From: Fusobacterium naviforme | Lineage (GTDB): Bacteria > Bacillota > Clostridia > Lachnospirales > Lachnospiraceae | Assembly (NCBI GenBank): GCA_003014445.1 | Contig: PYGH01000010.1 | Location: 1-64,000, forward strand | Direction: 5' to 3' | Length of the DNA stretch: 64,000 bases | In this document: one piece after another, positions 50,595 to 59,364 of the stretch | How positions within the stretch are numbered: position 1 is the first letter of the stretch | Layout of the letters: each line of letters starts with the position of its first letter | The notes under the pieces: model-generated | What the model was told of the DNA's origin: nothing | Seen by the model: the letters and a program-made list of their open reading frames with translations, nothing else | Database searches by the model: none | Position numbers and translations under genes: made by a program

Positions 50595-52541
50595 TTACTG
50601 TGCGTCTGTATAGGCCGCGGCGCTCTGTCCGGCGATTCTGCCGAAGACTGTGAAGTCTGCGACTGCATTGCCGCCGAGGCGGTTTGCGCCGTGGACACCG
50701 CCGGTGACCTCGCCTGCCGCGAAGAGTCCCGGAATGGGTGTGCCGCTCTCATTTAAAACAGCGGCCTCGGTGTTGATCTTCAGTCCGCCCATGGTGTGAT
50801 GAATGCCGGGCATGACCTTGATCGCGTAGTAGGGCGCTGTGCTCAGCGGGCTGGCGAAGCTCGTCCGGTTGAAATCCGGATCGCTCTTGTTTGCAACTGC
50901 CTCATTCCAGCGGTTCATGCTCTCCTCGAGGGCAGCCGGATCGAGCTCAAGTGCCGCGGCGAGCGCCGGATAGTCTGCGCCCTCGACCGCGAAGCCGTGC
51001 TTTATGTAGCCCTGAATGACATTGGAGGCATCTGCCATGGCCTGATCGACGATGAGCCACGCATAGCCGCCGGGTTGTGCGATCTCCGCAGCGGAGACCA
51101 CATCGCGGGTTCCTACCTCGTCGATGAAGCGCTTTCCCTCCGCATTGAGGAGGATGGCGCCGTCGCCGCGCAGCCCCTCTGTGATGAGGGAGGCGGTATT
51201 TGCTTCGACGGTCGGGTGTATCTGGATCTGGTCGAGATCTACCGTCGCCGCGCCGAGCTCTTCTGCCATGGTGAGTCCCTGCCCCAGCGCGCCGGGCGCG
51301 TTTGTGCTCATGAAGCCCGCAAGCTCCGGGCGGTATTTTGTCACCATCTCAAAGTTCGCGCCGAAGCCTCCGGTCGCGAGCACCACGGCCTTTGCATTGA
51401 CCGTGACCTTCTCGCCGGAGCTTCCCACTGCCTCGATGCCGACTGCATGTCCATCAGCATCAGTCAGGATCTTTTTTGCGGTGGTCTCAAGCAGGATATC
51501 CACACCGAGCTTCTCAAGATTTTCGTGGAGAATCGGGACGACATAGGAACCGACGGAGATCGTTTTGCCCTCTGCATTGACCGGGCGGTGGATACGCTTC
51601 ACGGAGGCGCCGCCGAAGCTGGAGACGCTTGGCATGGGCGCTCCGATCTGCTCGAGCCAGCGTATTGCATCCGCGCTGTTTTCGACGAGCGTTGCGACGA
51701 GAGCAGGGTCGTTCTTTCCCTTGCCGCCGATCATGGTGTCGAGCGCAAAGAGCTCCTCAGAGTCGAAGTAGCCCTCCGGGCTGGCCTGATAGGCGTCCCA
51801 TTGCTCCTGTACCTTTGCGGCGAGGGCAGTGATCGTCTCATTGTCTGCATATTTTTCCGCGGCAGCGGTGAGCGTCTTTTCAACACCTGCACTCTCGCCG
51901 AATTCGTTTTCATCCTGATATTTCGTCTTCGCCGCGTTGATGCCGCCTGTGGAGCGGATGGAGTTGCCGCCGACCATGGCGAGGCTCTCGAGAATCACCG
52001 CCTTTTTGCCGGCATTGGCCGCCTCAATTGCTGCGCTCATGCCTGCGCCACCCGCGCCGACGATGACGATATCACAGTCGATGCTCCAATCTTTTGCCGG
52101 GGCTTTTGTGGCTGCGGCTGCGAGCGTGAAGGGGGTCGGGTCTATCCCGCCTGCGCTGAGAGCCTCGCGCACACCATCAAGCAGCGCGTCGCTCGTCTGG
52201 GTCGCACCGGAGACCGCATCCACCTGAAGGCTCTGGCTCTCCAGTATCTTCTTCGGAAGCTCGGCGATCGCGATGGTGCCGATGCCGTCGGTCTCTGTGT
52301 GTTCGGTGATATTTATGGAATAGATTTGATCCGCGGTCGCCTGTACCTCCAGGCTGATGGGGCCGTTGCGTCCCGGAACCGTGGCGCTGCCGCTCTTCAC
52401 ATCAGCGGGAAGCGCTTCCTGACTCACATCAGCCGCACTCACCGAGCTGGCGGGTGCAGGCACCGTCTTCATGAGATAGATCGGCAGCAGGATGCCGATC
52501 AGGATCAACAGGTAAGGCAGAAAACTGCTCTTGTGTTTCAT
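50595..52541 (-). CDS. Membrane-anchored FMN/FAD reductase (flavocytochrome c / fumarate reductase-like)
   Basis: A 648-residue protein with an N-terminal membrane helix (about 8-24) that places the rest outside the cell. An FMN-binding domain (about 45-125) carries DAVSGATQTSDAL, the motif where ApbE attaches FMN to Thr. A FAD_binding_2 fumarate-reductase-type domain follows (DIVIVGAGGAGMSAAIEAA near 158, RHxxG-like segments, and GLFAAGEVTGGVHGANRLGG at the end). Such proteins reduce fumarate, urocanate or similar acids as extracellular electron acceptors. Substrate is undetermined. The ATG follows GGGGAGG. No cytochrome gene is adjacent, so electrons must come through flavins or quinones. 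Confidence 0.88.
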   Translation of the reverse strand: MKHKSSFLPYLLILIGILLPIYLMKTVPAPASSVSAADVSQEALPADVKSGSATVPGRNGPISLEVQATADQIYSINITEHTETDGIGTIAIAELPKKILESQSLQVDAVSGATQTSDALLDGVREALSAGGIDPTPFTLAAAATKAPAKDWSIDCDIVIVGAGGAGMSAAIEAANAGKKAVILESLAMVGGNSIRSTGGINAAKTKYQDENEFGESAGVEKTLTAAAEKYADNETITALAAKVQEQWDAYQASPEGYFDSEELFALDTMIGGKGKNDPALVATLVENSADAIRWLEQIGAPMPSVSSFGGASVKRIHRPVNAEGKTISVGSYVVPILHENLEKLGVDILLETTAKKILTDADGHAVGIEAVGSSGEKVTVNAKAVVLATGGFGANFEMVTKYRPELAGFMSTNAPGALGQGLTMAEELGAATVDLDQIQIHPTVEANTASLITEGLRGDGAILLNAEGKRFIDEVGTRDVVSAAEIAQPGGYAWLIVDQAMADASNVIQGYIKHGFAVEGADYPALAAALELDPAALEESMNRWNEAVANKSDPDFNRTSFASPLSTAPYYAIKVMPGIHHTMGGLKINTEAAVLNESGTPIPGLFAAGEVTGGVHGANRLGGNAVADFTVFGRIAGQSAAAYTDAQ

Positions 52542-52627
52542 AAAATTTCCTCCCCTTTGAGTAAACGTGATACTATGAACATGTTTCATTTGCCTGCTCA
52601 TAATAACACAGGAACAGAAAATATAAA

Positions 52628-53479
52628 ATGGATATGATGTCTTGGGAAAGTATATTTAAGAGAACAGAAGCTTCCTTTCTTTTGAGAGGACGGCTGCGCT
52701 GGCTTGACGCGCTTCGCGGACTCACGCTGTGCAGCATGATATGCTATCACGGGATGTGGGACGCTGTGTACCTTCGTGGTCTTGCAGCTCCGTGGTATGC
52801 AGCGCTGCCGGGCTATCTCTGGCAGCAGAGCATATGCTGGAGCTTCATCCTTTTATCGGGCTTCAGCTTCCGGCTTGGGCGGCATCCCCTCCGGCGTGGA
52901 CTGGAGGTCAGTATCGCGGGGGCGCTGGTTATGGCAGTGACCGGTCTGATTATGCCGGAGGAGCGCATACTCTTCGGTGTGCTGAGTCTCCTTGGGGCCT
53001 GCATGCTGCTCCTGATAGTGCCGGATCGCCTGATCTCTAAGTGTCTTAAAAACAGAGTGTGCGCCTGTCGCGCCGGCGGAGCGGTGCTTTTTTTCAGCCT
53101 GCTTTGTTTTTTTCTGAGCCGGGATGTGAATTCCGGATATCTGGGCTTTGAGGGGCTGCGTCTCTTTGTACTTCCTTCGCCGCTCTATCGGAATCTGTTC
53201 ACGGCATGGCTTGGCTTCCCGCCCCGGGGTTTTTATTCGACGGATTATTTTTCTCTTCTTCCCTGGTGCTTTCTGTATCTCGCCGGCTACGGCCTGCGCC
53301 TTCTGTGGGAGACACGCGGGGAGAAGCGCGAGGCAGCGGGGCAGAGGTGCAGTGCTGTGACGCGGGACATACCGGGTGTTCCGCTGCACTTTCTTGAATT
53401 TCTCGGTCGACACAGTCTGTGGATCTATCTTCTGCATCAGCCGCTGCTCATGCTGGGTTTTCAGCTTGTGTGCGGTTGA
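52628..53479 (+). CDS. DUF1624 / HGSNAT-like membrane acyltransferase
   Basis: A 283-residue protein with about seven to eight helices. The start RWLDALRGLTLCSMICYHGMWD carries the LDxxRG...H pattern of heparan-alpha-glucosaminide N-acetyltransferase and YeiB relatives, and the end GRHSLWIYLLHQPLLML is typical of this acyltransferase superfamily. It may acylate a cell-envelope sugar or lipid. A convergent TraX-like acetylase-type gene lies next to it, hinting at related envelope roles. Confidence 0.82.
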   Translation: MDMMSWESIFKRTEASFLLRGRLRWLDALRGLTLCSMICYHGMWDAVYLRGLAAPWYAALPGYLWQQSICWSFILLSGFSFRLGRHPLRRGLEVSIAGALVMAVTGLIMPEERILFGVLSLLGACMLLLIVPDRLISKCLKNRVCACRAGGAVLFFSLLCFFLSRDVNSGYLGFEGLRLFVLPSPLYRNLFTAWLGFPPRGFYSTDYFSLLPWCFLYLAGYGLRLLWETRGEKREAAGQRCSAVTRDIPGVPLHFLEFLGRHSLWIYLLHQPLLMLGFQLVCG

Positions 53480-53552
53480 GGAAAGGTGCACAGCTGCCGG
53501 GCGGTCTGGGGGCCTAGGAGCCTAGGAGCATGTGGATCGTGATCAGGAGCTG

Positions 53553-54350
53553 CTAGATAGAGAGATGCAGGAGTGCAAGCAGCAGAAGATGTGCGGGGTA
53601 GAAGAAATAGAAGAACCAGCGGTTTAAGAAGCGGGCAGACCTTGTCTCGCGGCGAAGGGGAGCATCACCCGCGTGATGTTCTTTCATGTAGAAGTAGCTG
53701 CACAGAGCTGCCAGCAGGGGACCGGCGAGCGCAGCGGCCGTGCTTAAGAGGGCATAAAGGGCAGAGTGCATCCAGATGAGGTTTTCAAGCAGGGTGTCCG
53801 CGCCGATCAGGAGGCAGCACAGGAGCCAGCTTTTCATGCGCGGTCCGATGCCTTCTCCTCTGCTCTGCCGGAAGAGGAGTACAAAGAGCGGTGCGAGTAT
53901 GCCCCAGTCGCAGTATTTTGTCAGAAGGACGAGCAGCAGTGTGCCGGAGAGCTTCAGCGGGACAGGGATGTGCGGCGCGTCGAGCAGTGCGAGCATCAGG
54001 AGACAGAGCAGGAGCGTGAAGAGTATGTTCAGAGGGCTGGCGATGATAGCTCCGGGCGTCCGCCTGCTGAAAAACGCGAGGAGATAGGGGGGCTCGGAGA
54101 GCAGCGCAAAGATAAGAAGGCGCGCACCGTAGCGTCTCCGGGAGCGGGTATGATAAAAGCCTTCGACCAGAAAGAAGCACATGGTCACCGCGGTGAAGTA
54201 GCCGATGCCGGTGAGAAGTGCATAGAGCGGAGCTCCGGGTACAAGAAAGATTGCTGCGACATGATTTAATACCATGAGCAGCACGGCAATGAGCTTGATG
54301 AGCGTTCTGCTTCGTTCTGCGGAGAGCTTTTGTCCGGTTCTGTCTGGCAT
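53553..54350 (-). CDS. TraX-family membrane protein
   Basis: A 265-residue membrane protein of the TraX family, whose founding member acetylates F-pilin. The start IKLIAVLLMVLNHVAAIF and the end FFYFFYPAHLLLLALLH are family signatures. In Firmicutes it is chromosomal and not linked to conjugation, so it is likely an acetyltransferase of unknown target. The start follows AAAGGAT. Confidence 0.85.
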   Translation of the reverse strand: MPDRTGQKLSAERSRTLIKLIAVLLMVLNHVAAIFLVPGAPLYALLTGIGYFTAVTMCFFLVEGFYHTRSRRRYGARLLIFALLSEPPYLLAFFSRRTPGAIIASPLNILFTLLLCLLMLALLDAPHIPVPLKLSGTLLLVLLTKYCDWGILAPLFVLLFRQSRGEGIGPRMKSWLLCCLLIGADTLLENLIWMHSALYALLSTAAALAGPLLAALCSYFYMKEHHAGDAPLRRETRSARFLNRWFFYFFYPAHLLLLALLHLSI

Positions 54351-54557
54351 CGGGGCATCCTTTCGGGCTGTGCTGCGGAGCGGCGCTTTGTGATCTGAGA
54401 AGCGGTACGCACAGGCAGCGTTCTGATCGCTTTCAGTGTAAGAGGCAGAGAGAATTTTTGCAAGCGGAGAGTCCGCTGTGTTAAAATAAGGTGGAAACAG
54501 AGCGCCGGATCCCGGGGGAATGGGAGCTCAGGACGCTCTGCAACGGAGGTGCATATC

Positions 54558-55064
54558 ATGAAGGCAATGGTTATATACTGTTCTCACACGGGTATCACGG
54601 AGCGGATCGCGCGGCGGATCGCGGCGGATTTTGCCTGCCCGATACTGAAGGTCGAGCCGGATGTTGTCTACGGGAGCTTTCTCTCCGCCTGCAGACGTGT
54701 GGTGTCAGACCGGCTGAAGAAGCAGCTTCCGGGCGCGGTGACAGAGACGCCGCAGCTTGAAGGTTTCGATACGATCTTTATCGGCTATCCGATCTGGGCA
54801 GGAGACATGCCGGATTTCATGCAGTCCTTCCTGCGGCGCTGTGCGCTCTCCGGGAAGCGCATCATACCCTTTGCGACTTTCCGCATGACAGATATTGCAG
54901 CGTCTCTGGATACCCTGGCGGCACTCTGTCCGGGAGCGGAGATACTGGATCCCTTTAATTACGGCATCATGCACCGCGAGCGCTATGCGGACTGGCTGGA
55001 GATGGTTCGTGCGGACTGTGCGGAGCGGGATATGGAGGCGCGCTGGGACGCGGAGACAGAGTGA
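54558..55064 (+). CDS. Flavodoxin-family protein
   Basis: A 168-residue protein with the flavodoxin fold: CSHTGITERIARRIA (FMN phosphate loop) at the start and DTIFIGYPIWAGDMPDFM in the second flavin-binding region, close to the flavodoxin-like electron carriers of Clostridia. The GTG at 54549 is also in frame, but the ATG at 54558 is eight bases behind GGAGG. Its stop overlaps the start of trmD. Confidence 0.88.
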   Translation: MKAMVIYCSHTGITERIARRIAADFACPILKVEPDVVYGSFLSACRRVVSDRLKKQLPGAVTETPQLEGFDTIFIGYPIWAGDMPDFMQSFLRRCALSGKRIIPFATFRMTDIAASLDTLAALCPGAEILDPFNYGIMHRERYADWLEMVRADCAERDMEARWDAETE

Positions 55065-55798
55065 AGATCTCGGTTCTGACCATATGTCCGGAGCTTTTTC
55101 AGAGCTTTCTCGCCTCTCATGTGGTGCAGAGAGCGCTGTCTCGGGGGCTGGCGGAGCTGGAGATCGTCGATATCCGCAGCTACGCGGGCGGGAGCTTTCG
55201 CCACATTGATGACAGTCCCTATGGCGGCGGAAGGGGACTGGTGCTTCGCTGCAAGCCTGTGCTGGATGCGCTCGCGGCGGTGTGCGGAGACAGAAGAGAG
55301 CGCTGTCTGGTCACAGCGCTCACACCGGCGGGAGGCGTCTACAGCCAGAAAACCGCACGCCGCTACGCAGTGGAGGAGCATCTGGTGCTGATCTGCGGAC
55401 ACTATGAGGGGATGGACGAGCGCATCCTCTCACGAGTTGATGAGACTGTCTCGGTCGGGGATTATGTTCTGACCGGAGGAGAGCTTCCGGCCATGGTGGT
55501 CATGGACTCGGTATTGCGTCTTCTGAAGGGAAATCTGAAGGAGGGGAGCGCGGAGGAGGAGTCCTTTGAAAACGGACTTCTGGAGTATCCGCAGTACACG
55601 CAGCCGTCAGATTTTCAGGGGGACAGGGTTCCTGCAGTGCTGCTCTCCGGTCATCACGAAAATATACAGCGCTGGCGCAAAAAGGAATCGCTTCGCATCA
55701 CGCTGGAGCGCCGCCCGGATCTGCTGCGTGCGCGGGAGCTCAGCGAGGAGGAGCAGGCGCTGCTTGGAGAGCTCCGGAGGGAGAGAGAAAGAAGATAA
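55061..55798 (+). CDS. trmD: tRNA (guanine-N1)-methyltransferase TrmD
   Basis: A 245-residue SPOUT enzyme methylating G37 of tRNAs for Leu, Pro and Arg, using a deep trefoil knot. VLTICPELFQSFL, GGGRGLVLRCKPV, ICGHYEGMDERI and the knot VGDYVLTGGELPAMVVMDS are present. It begins with GTG overlapping the flavodoxin stop. In most Firmicutes trmD sits in rpsP-rimM-trmD-rplS; here none of those genes flanks it. Confidence 0.95.
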   Translation: MKISVLTICPELFQSFLASHVVQRALSRGLAELEIVDIRSYAGGSFRHIDDSPYGGGRGLVLRCKPVLDALAAVCGDRRERCLVTALTPAGGVYSQKTARRYAVEEHLVLICGHYEGMDERILSRVDETVSVGDYVLTGGELPAMVVMDSVLRLLKGNLKEGSAEEESFENGLLEYPQYTQPSDFQGDRVPAVLLSGHHENIQRWRKKESLRITLERRPDLLRARELSEEEQALLGELRRERERR

Positions 55799-55815
55799 AA
55801 AAATTGAATCTCTTA

Positions 55816-55844
55816 TTGACATCTCCGGTTGTACAGTTTATCAT
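55816..55844 (+). promoter_or_regulatory. Promoter of the T-box/trpXYZ operon
   Basis: TTGACA (55816-55821), 17-base spacer, TATCAT (55839-55844); the transcript would start near 55851, just before stem I of the T-box. Confidence 0.8.
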
Positions 55845-55851
55845 GAGCTAC

Positions 55852-56112
55852 AATATTTTAAACCGCAGATGAAGAGGAGTACTCTTTCCGGCAAAGTCAC
55901 AGAGAGCCGCCGATGGTGAGAAGGCAGCACGGAGCAGAGAGAGGAATGGGCTTCGGAGGGCGCGCCCGAATCATAGTAGGGAGCGACGGAGACTGTACCG
56001 TTAAAAGCAGACACATATGATGGTATGTGACAGAGAGACCCCGTCAGGGGTAAGATGAGTGGTACCGCGGATAGCATTCGCCTCATAAGCTTTGGCTTAT
56101 GGGGCTTTTTGT
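55852..56112 (+). promoter_or_regulatory. T-box riboswitch, predicted tryptophan specificity
   Basis: The leader contains the stem I features AGTA (near 55877) and the distal AGAGAGCCGCCGATGGTGAG, the T-box sequence AGTGGTACCGCGG (56058-56070) and a terminator made of CCTCATAAGC (56081-56090) and GCTTATGGGG (56095-56104) with a T-run. In the specifier loop the sequence GAATGGG places UGG (55947-55949), the tryptophan codon, next to the helix GAAG/CTTC. This fits the downstream tryptophan transporter. The T-box call is firm; the specifier is inferred. Confidence 0.88.
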
Positions 56113-56161
56113 TTACATAAAACAGTACAGCGCTTTACCAAAACGTACAGGAGGTATTACA

Positions 56162-57232
56162 ATGAGAAAGAGATTACTGGCGGCAGCAGCAATGACACTT
56201 GCAGCGATGGCGTTTACCGCCTGTGGCGGTGCTTCCGGAGCAACGGGAGGCAGCACGGCGGGGAGCAGTGCTGCGGCAGAGGGGGCGACGGTTTATAAGG
56301 TCGGCATCATCCAGTTTATGGAGCACCCGTCTCTGAATCAGATTGAGAAGAATCTTGAGAAGCAGCTGGATGCAGTCTCTACAGAGGCAGTAGTTTATGA
56401 TTACAAGCCCTATACCTTTAATGGGCAGGGAGATGCGACGACGCTCAATCAGATTGCGGCGCAGCTCATCGACGACAAGGTAGATGTGATCGTCCCCATT
56501 GCGACACCGGCGGCACAGATTGTGCAGTCTGCAACGGAGGGAAAGGATATTCCGGTCGTATTTTCCGCGGTCTCTGATCCGGTCTCCGCGAAGCTGGTTG
56601 CTTCCATGGAGAAGCCCGGTGCCAATATCACCGGAACCTCAGATTATCTGGATACGGACGCGATCATGGAGCTGATTCTTGCGGCGAATCCGGAGACAGA
56701 CTATGTGGGGCTACTCTATTCCAAGAGCGAGGACTCCTCGCTGGTGCCGATTGCGGATGCAAAGCGCTTTCTGGATGCGAAGGGCATACGCTATATCGAG
56801 AAGACCGGCACTACTACAGATGAGGTCTCTGCGGCGGTCGATGCGCTCATTGCGGAGCAGGTCGATGCGGTATTTACGCCCACTGACAATACCATCCAGA
56901 ATGCGGAGCTTGCATTCTATGATAAGCTGGCTGAGGCGAAGATTCCTCACTATGCAGGAGCGGATTCCTTTGCGCTGAACGGCGCATTCTGCGGTTATGG
57001 TGTTGACTATGCACAGCTCGGAGTGGCGACTGCAGATATGATTGCAGAGATTCTTGACGGAGGCAGGGCTCCGGCCGAGCTGGCAGTTCAGACCTTCGAT
57101 AACGGCATCGCGACCATTAACACCGATACCTGCGCACAGCTCGGCATGGATCTTGAGACGGTGAAGAGCGCGTTTCAGCCACTCTGCACCCAAATCATAG
57201 AAACCGTGACGCAGAAAGACTTTGCTGATTAA
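56162..57232 (+). CDS. trpX: ABC transporter substrate-binding lipoprotein, tryptophan type (TrpX)
   Basis: A 356-residue lipoprotein: the signal peptide ends at the lipobox FTAC (Cys near residue 20), then a small linker and an ABC_sub_bind fold (VGIIQFMEHPSLNQIEKNLEK, VIVPIATPAAQIVQ, VFTPTDNTIQNAE, GYGVDYAQLGVATADMIAEIL). This family is found with LivM-like permeases and predicted T-boxes for Trp. The ATG at 56162 follows AGGAGG; the frame is open from 56099, within the terminator. It is controlled by the upstream T-box. Confidence 0.9.
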   Translation: MRKRLLAAAAMTLAAMAFTACGGASGATGGSTAGSSAAAEGATVYKVGIIQFMEHPSLNQIEKNLEKQLDAVSTEAVVYDYKPYTFNGQGDATTLNQIAAQLIDDKVDVIVPIATPAAQIVQSATEGKDIPVVFSAVSDPVSAKLVASMEKPGANITGTSDYLDTDAIMELILAANPETDYVGLLYSKSEDSSLVPIADAKRFLDAKGIRYIEKTGTTTDEVSAAVDALIAEQVDAVFTPTDNTIQNAELAFYDKLAEAKIPHYAGADSFALNGAFCGYGVDYAQLGVATADMIAEILDGGRAPAELAVQTFDNGIATINTDTCAQLGMDLETVKSAFQPLCTQIIETVTQKDFAD

Positions 57233-57291
57233 GCGCCAAAAGTCGGAACTCTCGCAGGCTTGCCTGCAAGAGAGTTCCAGACTTTTGGCGC
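57233..57291 (+). repeat. Long inverted repeat (59 bases) at the start of the trpX-trpY gap
   Basis: GCGCCAAAAGTC (57233-57244) pairs with GACTTTTGGCGC (57280-57291), then GGAACTCTC with GAGAGTTCC and GCAGGC with GCCTGC, nearly without interruption. The trpX stop is directly before it. Confidence 0.92.
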
Positions 57292-57393
57292 GCCCCGCAT
57301 GGAGCACGAAGCGGTACGAAGGTAGCGCGGGAGTGCGGAGTGCGGTAGCGTTGTGTGAGCGCGGAGCGCGAAACAACGCGAAATCAGCAAGAG
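57253..57393 (+). repeat. 141-base direct repeat, copy 1
   Basis: Matches 57416-57556 at all but about six positions. It starts inside the right half of the 59-base hairpin and includes a second stem, GCGTTGT...ACAACGC, near 57348-57379. Confidence 0.92.
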
Positions 57394-57415
57394 AGGTTGA
57401 AGGACAGGCATTCCC

Positions 57416-57556
57416 CGCAGGCTTGCCTGCAAGAGAGTTCCAGACTTTTGGCGCGCCCCGCATGGAGCACGAAGCGGTGCAGAGGCAGCGCGGGAGTGCG
57501 GAATGCGGTAGCGTTGTGTGAGCGCGGAGCGCGAAACAACGCGAAATCAGCAGGAG
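57416..57556 (+). repeat. 141-base direct repeat, copy 2
   Basis: Same sequence 163 bases downstream. This copy lacks the left arm of the long hairpin. The gap 57233-57604 holds only these repeats and the ribosome site of trpY. Confidence 0.92.
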
Positions 57557-57604
57557 CCACATATTTAAGTAATATTAGGAAGAAAAGCTTGGGAGGACAC
57601 AGCG

Positions 57605-58549
57605 GTGACAACATTTCTGACGGCAGGCATCATACGCACGGCACTGGAGCTGGGCATGATCTACTCTCTGGTGGCGCTGTCGCTGTTTATCAGCTTCAGC
57701 ATACTGGATATCTGTGATCTGTCCACGGACGGCTGCTATACCTTCGGCTGTGCGGTCGGCGCGATCGTGACCATAGCGGGACACCCGCTGCTCGGCATAC
57801 TTGCGTCTGTCGTCGCGGGCGTCTGCTCCGGACTGGTGACTGCGCTGCTCCAGACGCGCTTCGGTGTGCAGAGTATACTTGCGGGTATCATCGTAAATAC
57901 AGGACTCTACACCGTAAATCTCGCCGTTATGGGATTTTCCTCCAATGTGTCGATTTTTGGAACGGACACGGTATTTACGCTTTTTGGCGGTCTGAGCAGC
58001 TCTCCCTTCTGGGCGGAATGGAGCAGGCTCATTCTTCTGGCGGGCATACTTCTCGTTGTGTGCCTCTTTATCAACTGGTTTTTGAAGACGCGGCTGGGGC
58101 TCTCAATCCGGGCGACCGGAGACAGCATGGCAATGATACGCGCATCTTCCATCAACCCCGGCATTATGATTGTGGTGGGGCTCTGTTTTTCAAACGCACT
58201 GACGGGGCTTGCGGGCTCTCTGGTCGGTCAGTACAACAAAACCTGCGACATCAACCTCGGGACAGGTATGGTGACAATCGCTCTGGCCTCTCTCATCATC
58301 GGTGAGACCCTGATGGGTAAGCGGAAGATGTCAATGCGGATTCTGGGAGTCGTGATCGGCTCCTGCCTGTACCGCTTCATCATATCGCTGGCACTGCGCC
58401 TGAATGTGCCGACAGAGGCCTTCAAGCTGGTCTCAGCCATCATTGTCGCAGTTGCAATTGCAGCGCCTGAGGCGCAGAAGATGCTGGCATTTCAGGGAAG
58501 AAAGAATGCGGCGCTGCGGAAGAGACGCGCGAACGGGGAGGTGCAGTGA
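57605..58549 (+). CDS. trpY: ABC transporter permease, tryptophan type (TrpY)
   Basis: A 314-residue permease of the LivH/LivM-like family with about nine helices, forming the membrane channel of the TrpXYZ system. It starts with GTG behind GGGAGGACA and overlaps the ATPase start (TGATG). The loop segment NPGIMIVVGLCFSNALTGLAGSL is the type seen in this group. Its expression relies on readthrough of the repeats between it and trpX. Confidence 0.9.
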   Translation: MTTFLTAGIIRTALELGMIYSLVALSLFISFSILDICDLSTDGCYTFGCAVGAIVTIAGHPLLGILASVVAGVCSGLVTALLQTRFGVQSILAGIIVNTGLYTVNLAVMGFSSNVSIFGTDTVFTLFGGLSSSPFWAEWSRLILLAGILLVVCLFINWFLKTRLGLSIRATGDSMAMIRASSINPGIMIVVGLCFSNALTGLAGSLVGQYNKTCDINLGTGMVTIALASLIIGETLMGKRKMSMRILGVVIGSCLYRFIISLALRLNVPTEAFKLVSAIIVAVAIAAPEAQKMLAFQGRKNAALRKRRANGEVQ

Positions 58550-59364
58550 TGCTCAGAATCGAGGGGATTTCAAAGACCTTTAATCCCGGAACGGTGAATG
58601 AAAAGAAGGGGCTGGACAGACTCTCCCTGCATCTGCAGCGCGGAGATTTTGCGACGATTGTCGGCTCAAACGGCGCGGGAAAATCTACCCTCTTCAATGC
58701 GATTGCGGGATCCTTTTATGCAGATGAGGGGGAGATCTGGCTGGACGGTGAGGATATCAGCTTTATGCCGGAGCACGCCAGAAGCCGCTTTATCGGGAGG
58801 CTTTTTCAGGATCCGCTGATGGGAACCGCACCGCATATGACAATTGAGGAGAATCTGACCATTGCCTATCTGCGGGCTGCGGAGCATAAGCGCGGCATCT
58901 TCAGCAGGCCGTCAAAACAGGAACGGAAATTTTTCCGGGAGCAGCTTGGCCTCCTGCACATGGGACTGGAGAATCGCATGGAGAACCCGGTGGGACTGCT
59001 CTCCGGCGGTCAGAGGCAGGCACTGACCCTGCTCATGGCGACGGTCGTGACTCCGAAGCTTCTTCTTCTGGATGAGCATACGGCGGCGCTGGATCCCGGG
59101 ACAGCGGCGAAGGTGCTCTCGCTGACCGAGAGCATTATCCGCGAGAGAAATATTACCTGTCTCATGGTGACACATAATATGAATCAGGCGCTGGAGCTGG
59201 GAAACCTCACGCTGATGATGAATGCGGGACGCATCGTGTTTGATGTTTCCGGCGAGGAGAGAAGCGGGATGAGTGTGCAGGATCTTCTGGATCGCTTTGC
59301 GGAGGGCTCCGGGAAGCGCTTTGACAATGACAGAATTCTGCTTTCTACGAAAGAGGGGATATGA
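58549..59364 (+). CDS. trpZ: ABC transporter ATPase, tryptophan type (TrpZ)
   Basis: A 271-residue ATP-binding subunit with Walker A GSNGAGKST, signature LLSGGQRQALTLL, Walker B KLLLLDEHTAALDP (Glu replaced by the usual DEHTAAL pattern of this subgroup) and the switch His in VTHNMNQAL. The start is at ATG 58549, overlapping the trpY stop; an in-frame GTG lies three bases before. It overlaps the following XdhC-family gene. Confidence 0.92.
   Translation: MLRIEGISKTFNPGTVNEKKGLDRLSLHLQRGDFATIVGSNGAGKSTLFNAIAGSFYADEGEIWLDGEDISFMPEHARSRFIGRLFQDPLMGTAPHMTIEENLTIAYLRAAEHKRGIFSRPSKQERKFFREQLGLLHMGLENRMENPVGLLSGGQRQALTLLMATVVTPKLLLLDEHTAALDPGTAAKVLSLTESIIRERNITCLMVTHNMNQALELGNLTLMMNAGRIVFDVSGEERSGMSVQDLLDRFAEGSGKRFDNDRILLSTKEGI

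Noticed and set aside
50796-52637. 613-codon plus-strand open frame opposite the flavin reductase
   Set aside because: Long only because of codon bias on the other strand; no family features and no ribosome site at a suitable start.
53490-53552. Short duplicated GCCTAGGA between the DUF1624 and TraX genes
   Set aside because: Only an eight- to nine-base duplication in a short gap; expected by chance.
57222-57717. Open frames across the trpX-trpY repeats
   Set aside because: They are translations of the repeat itself; the same peptide fragments recur in both copies and no start or ribosome site is convincing.
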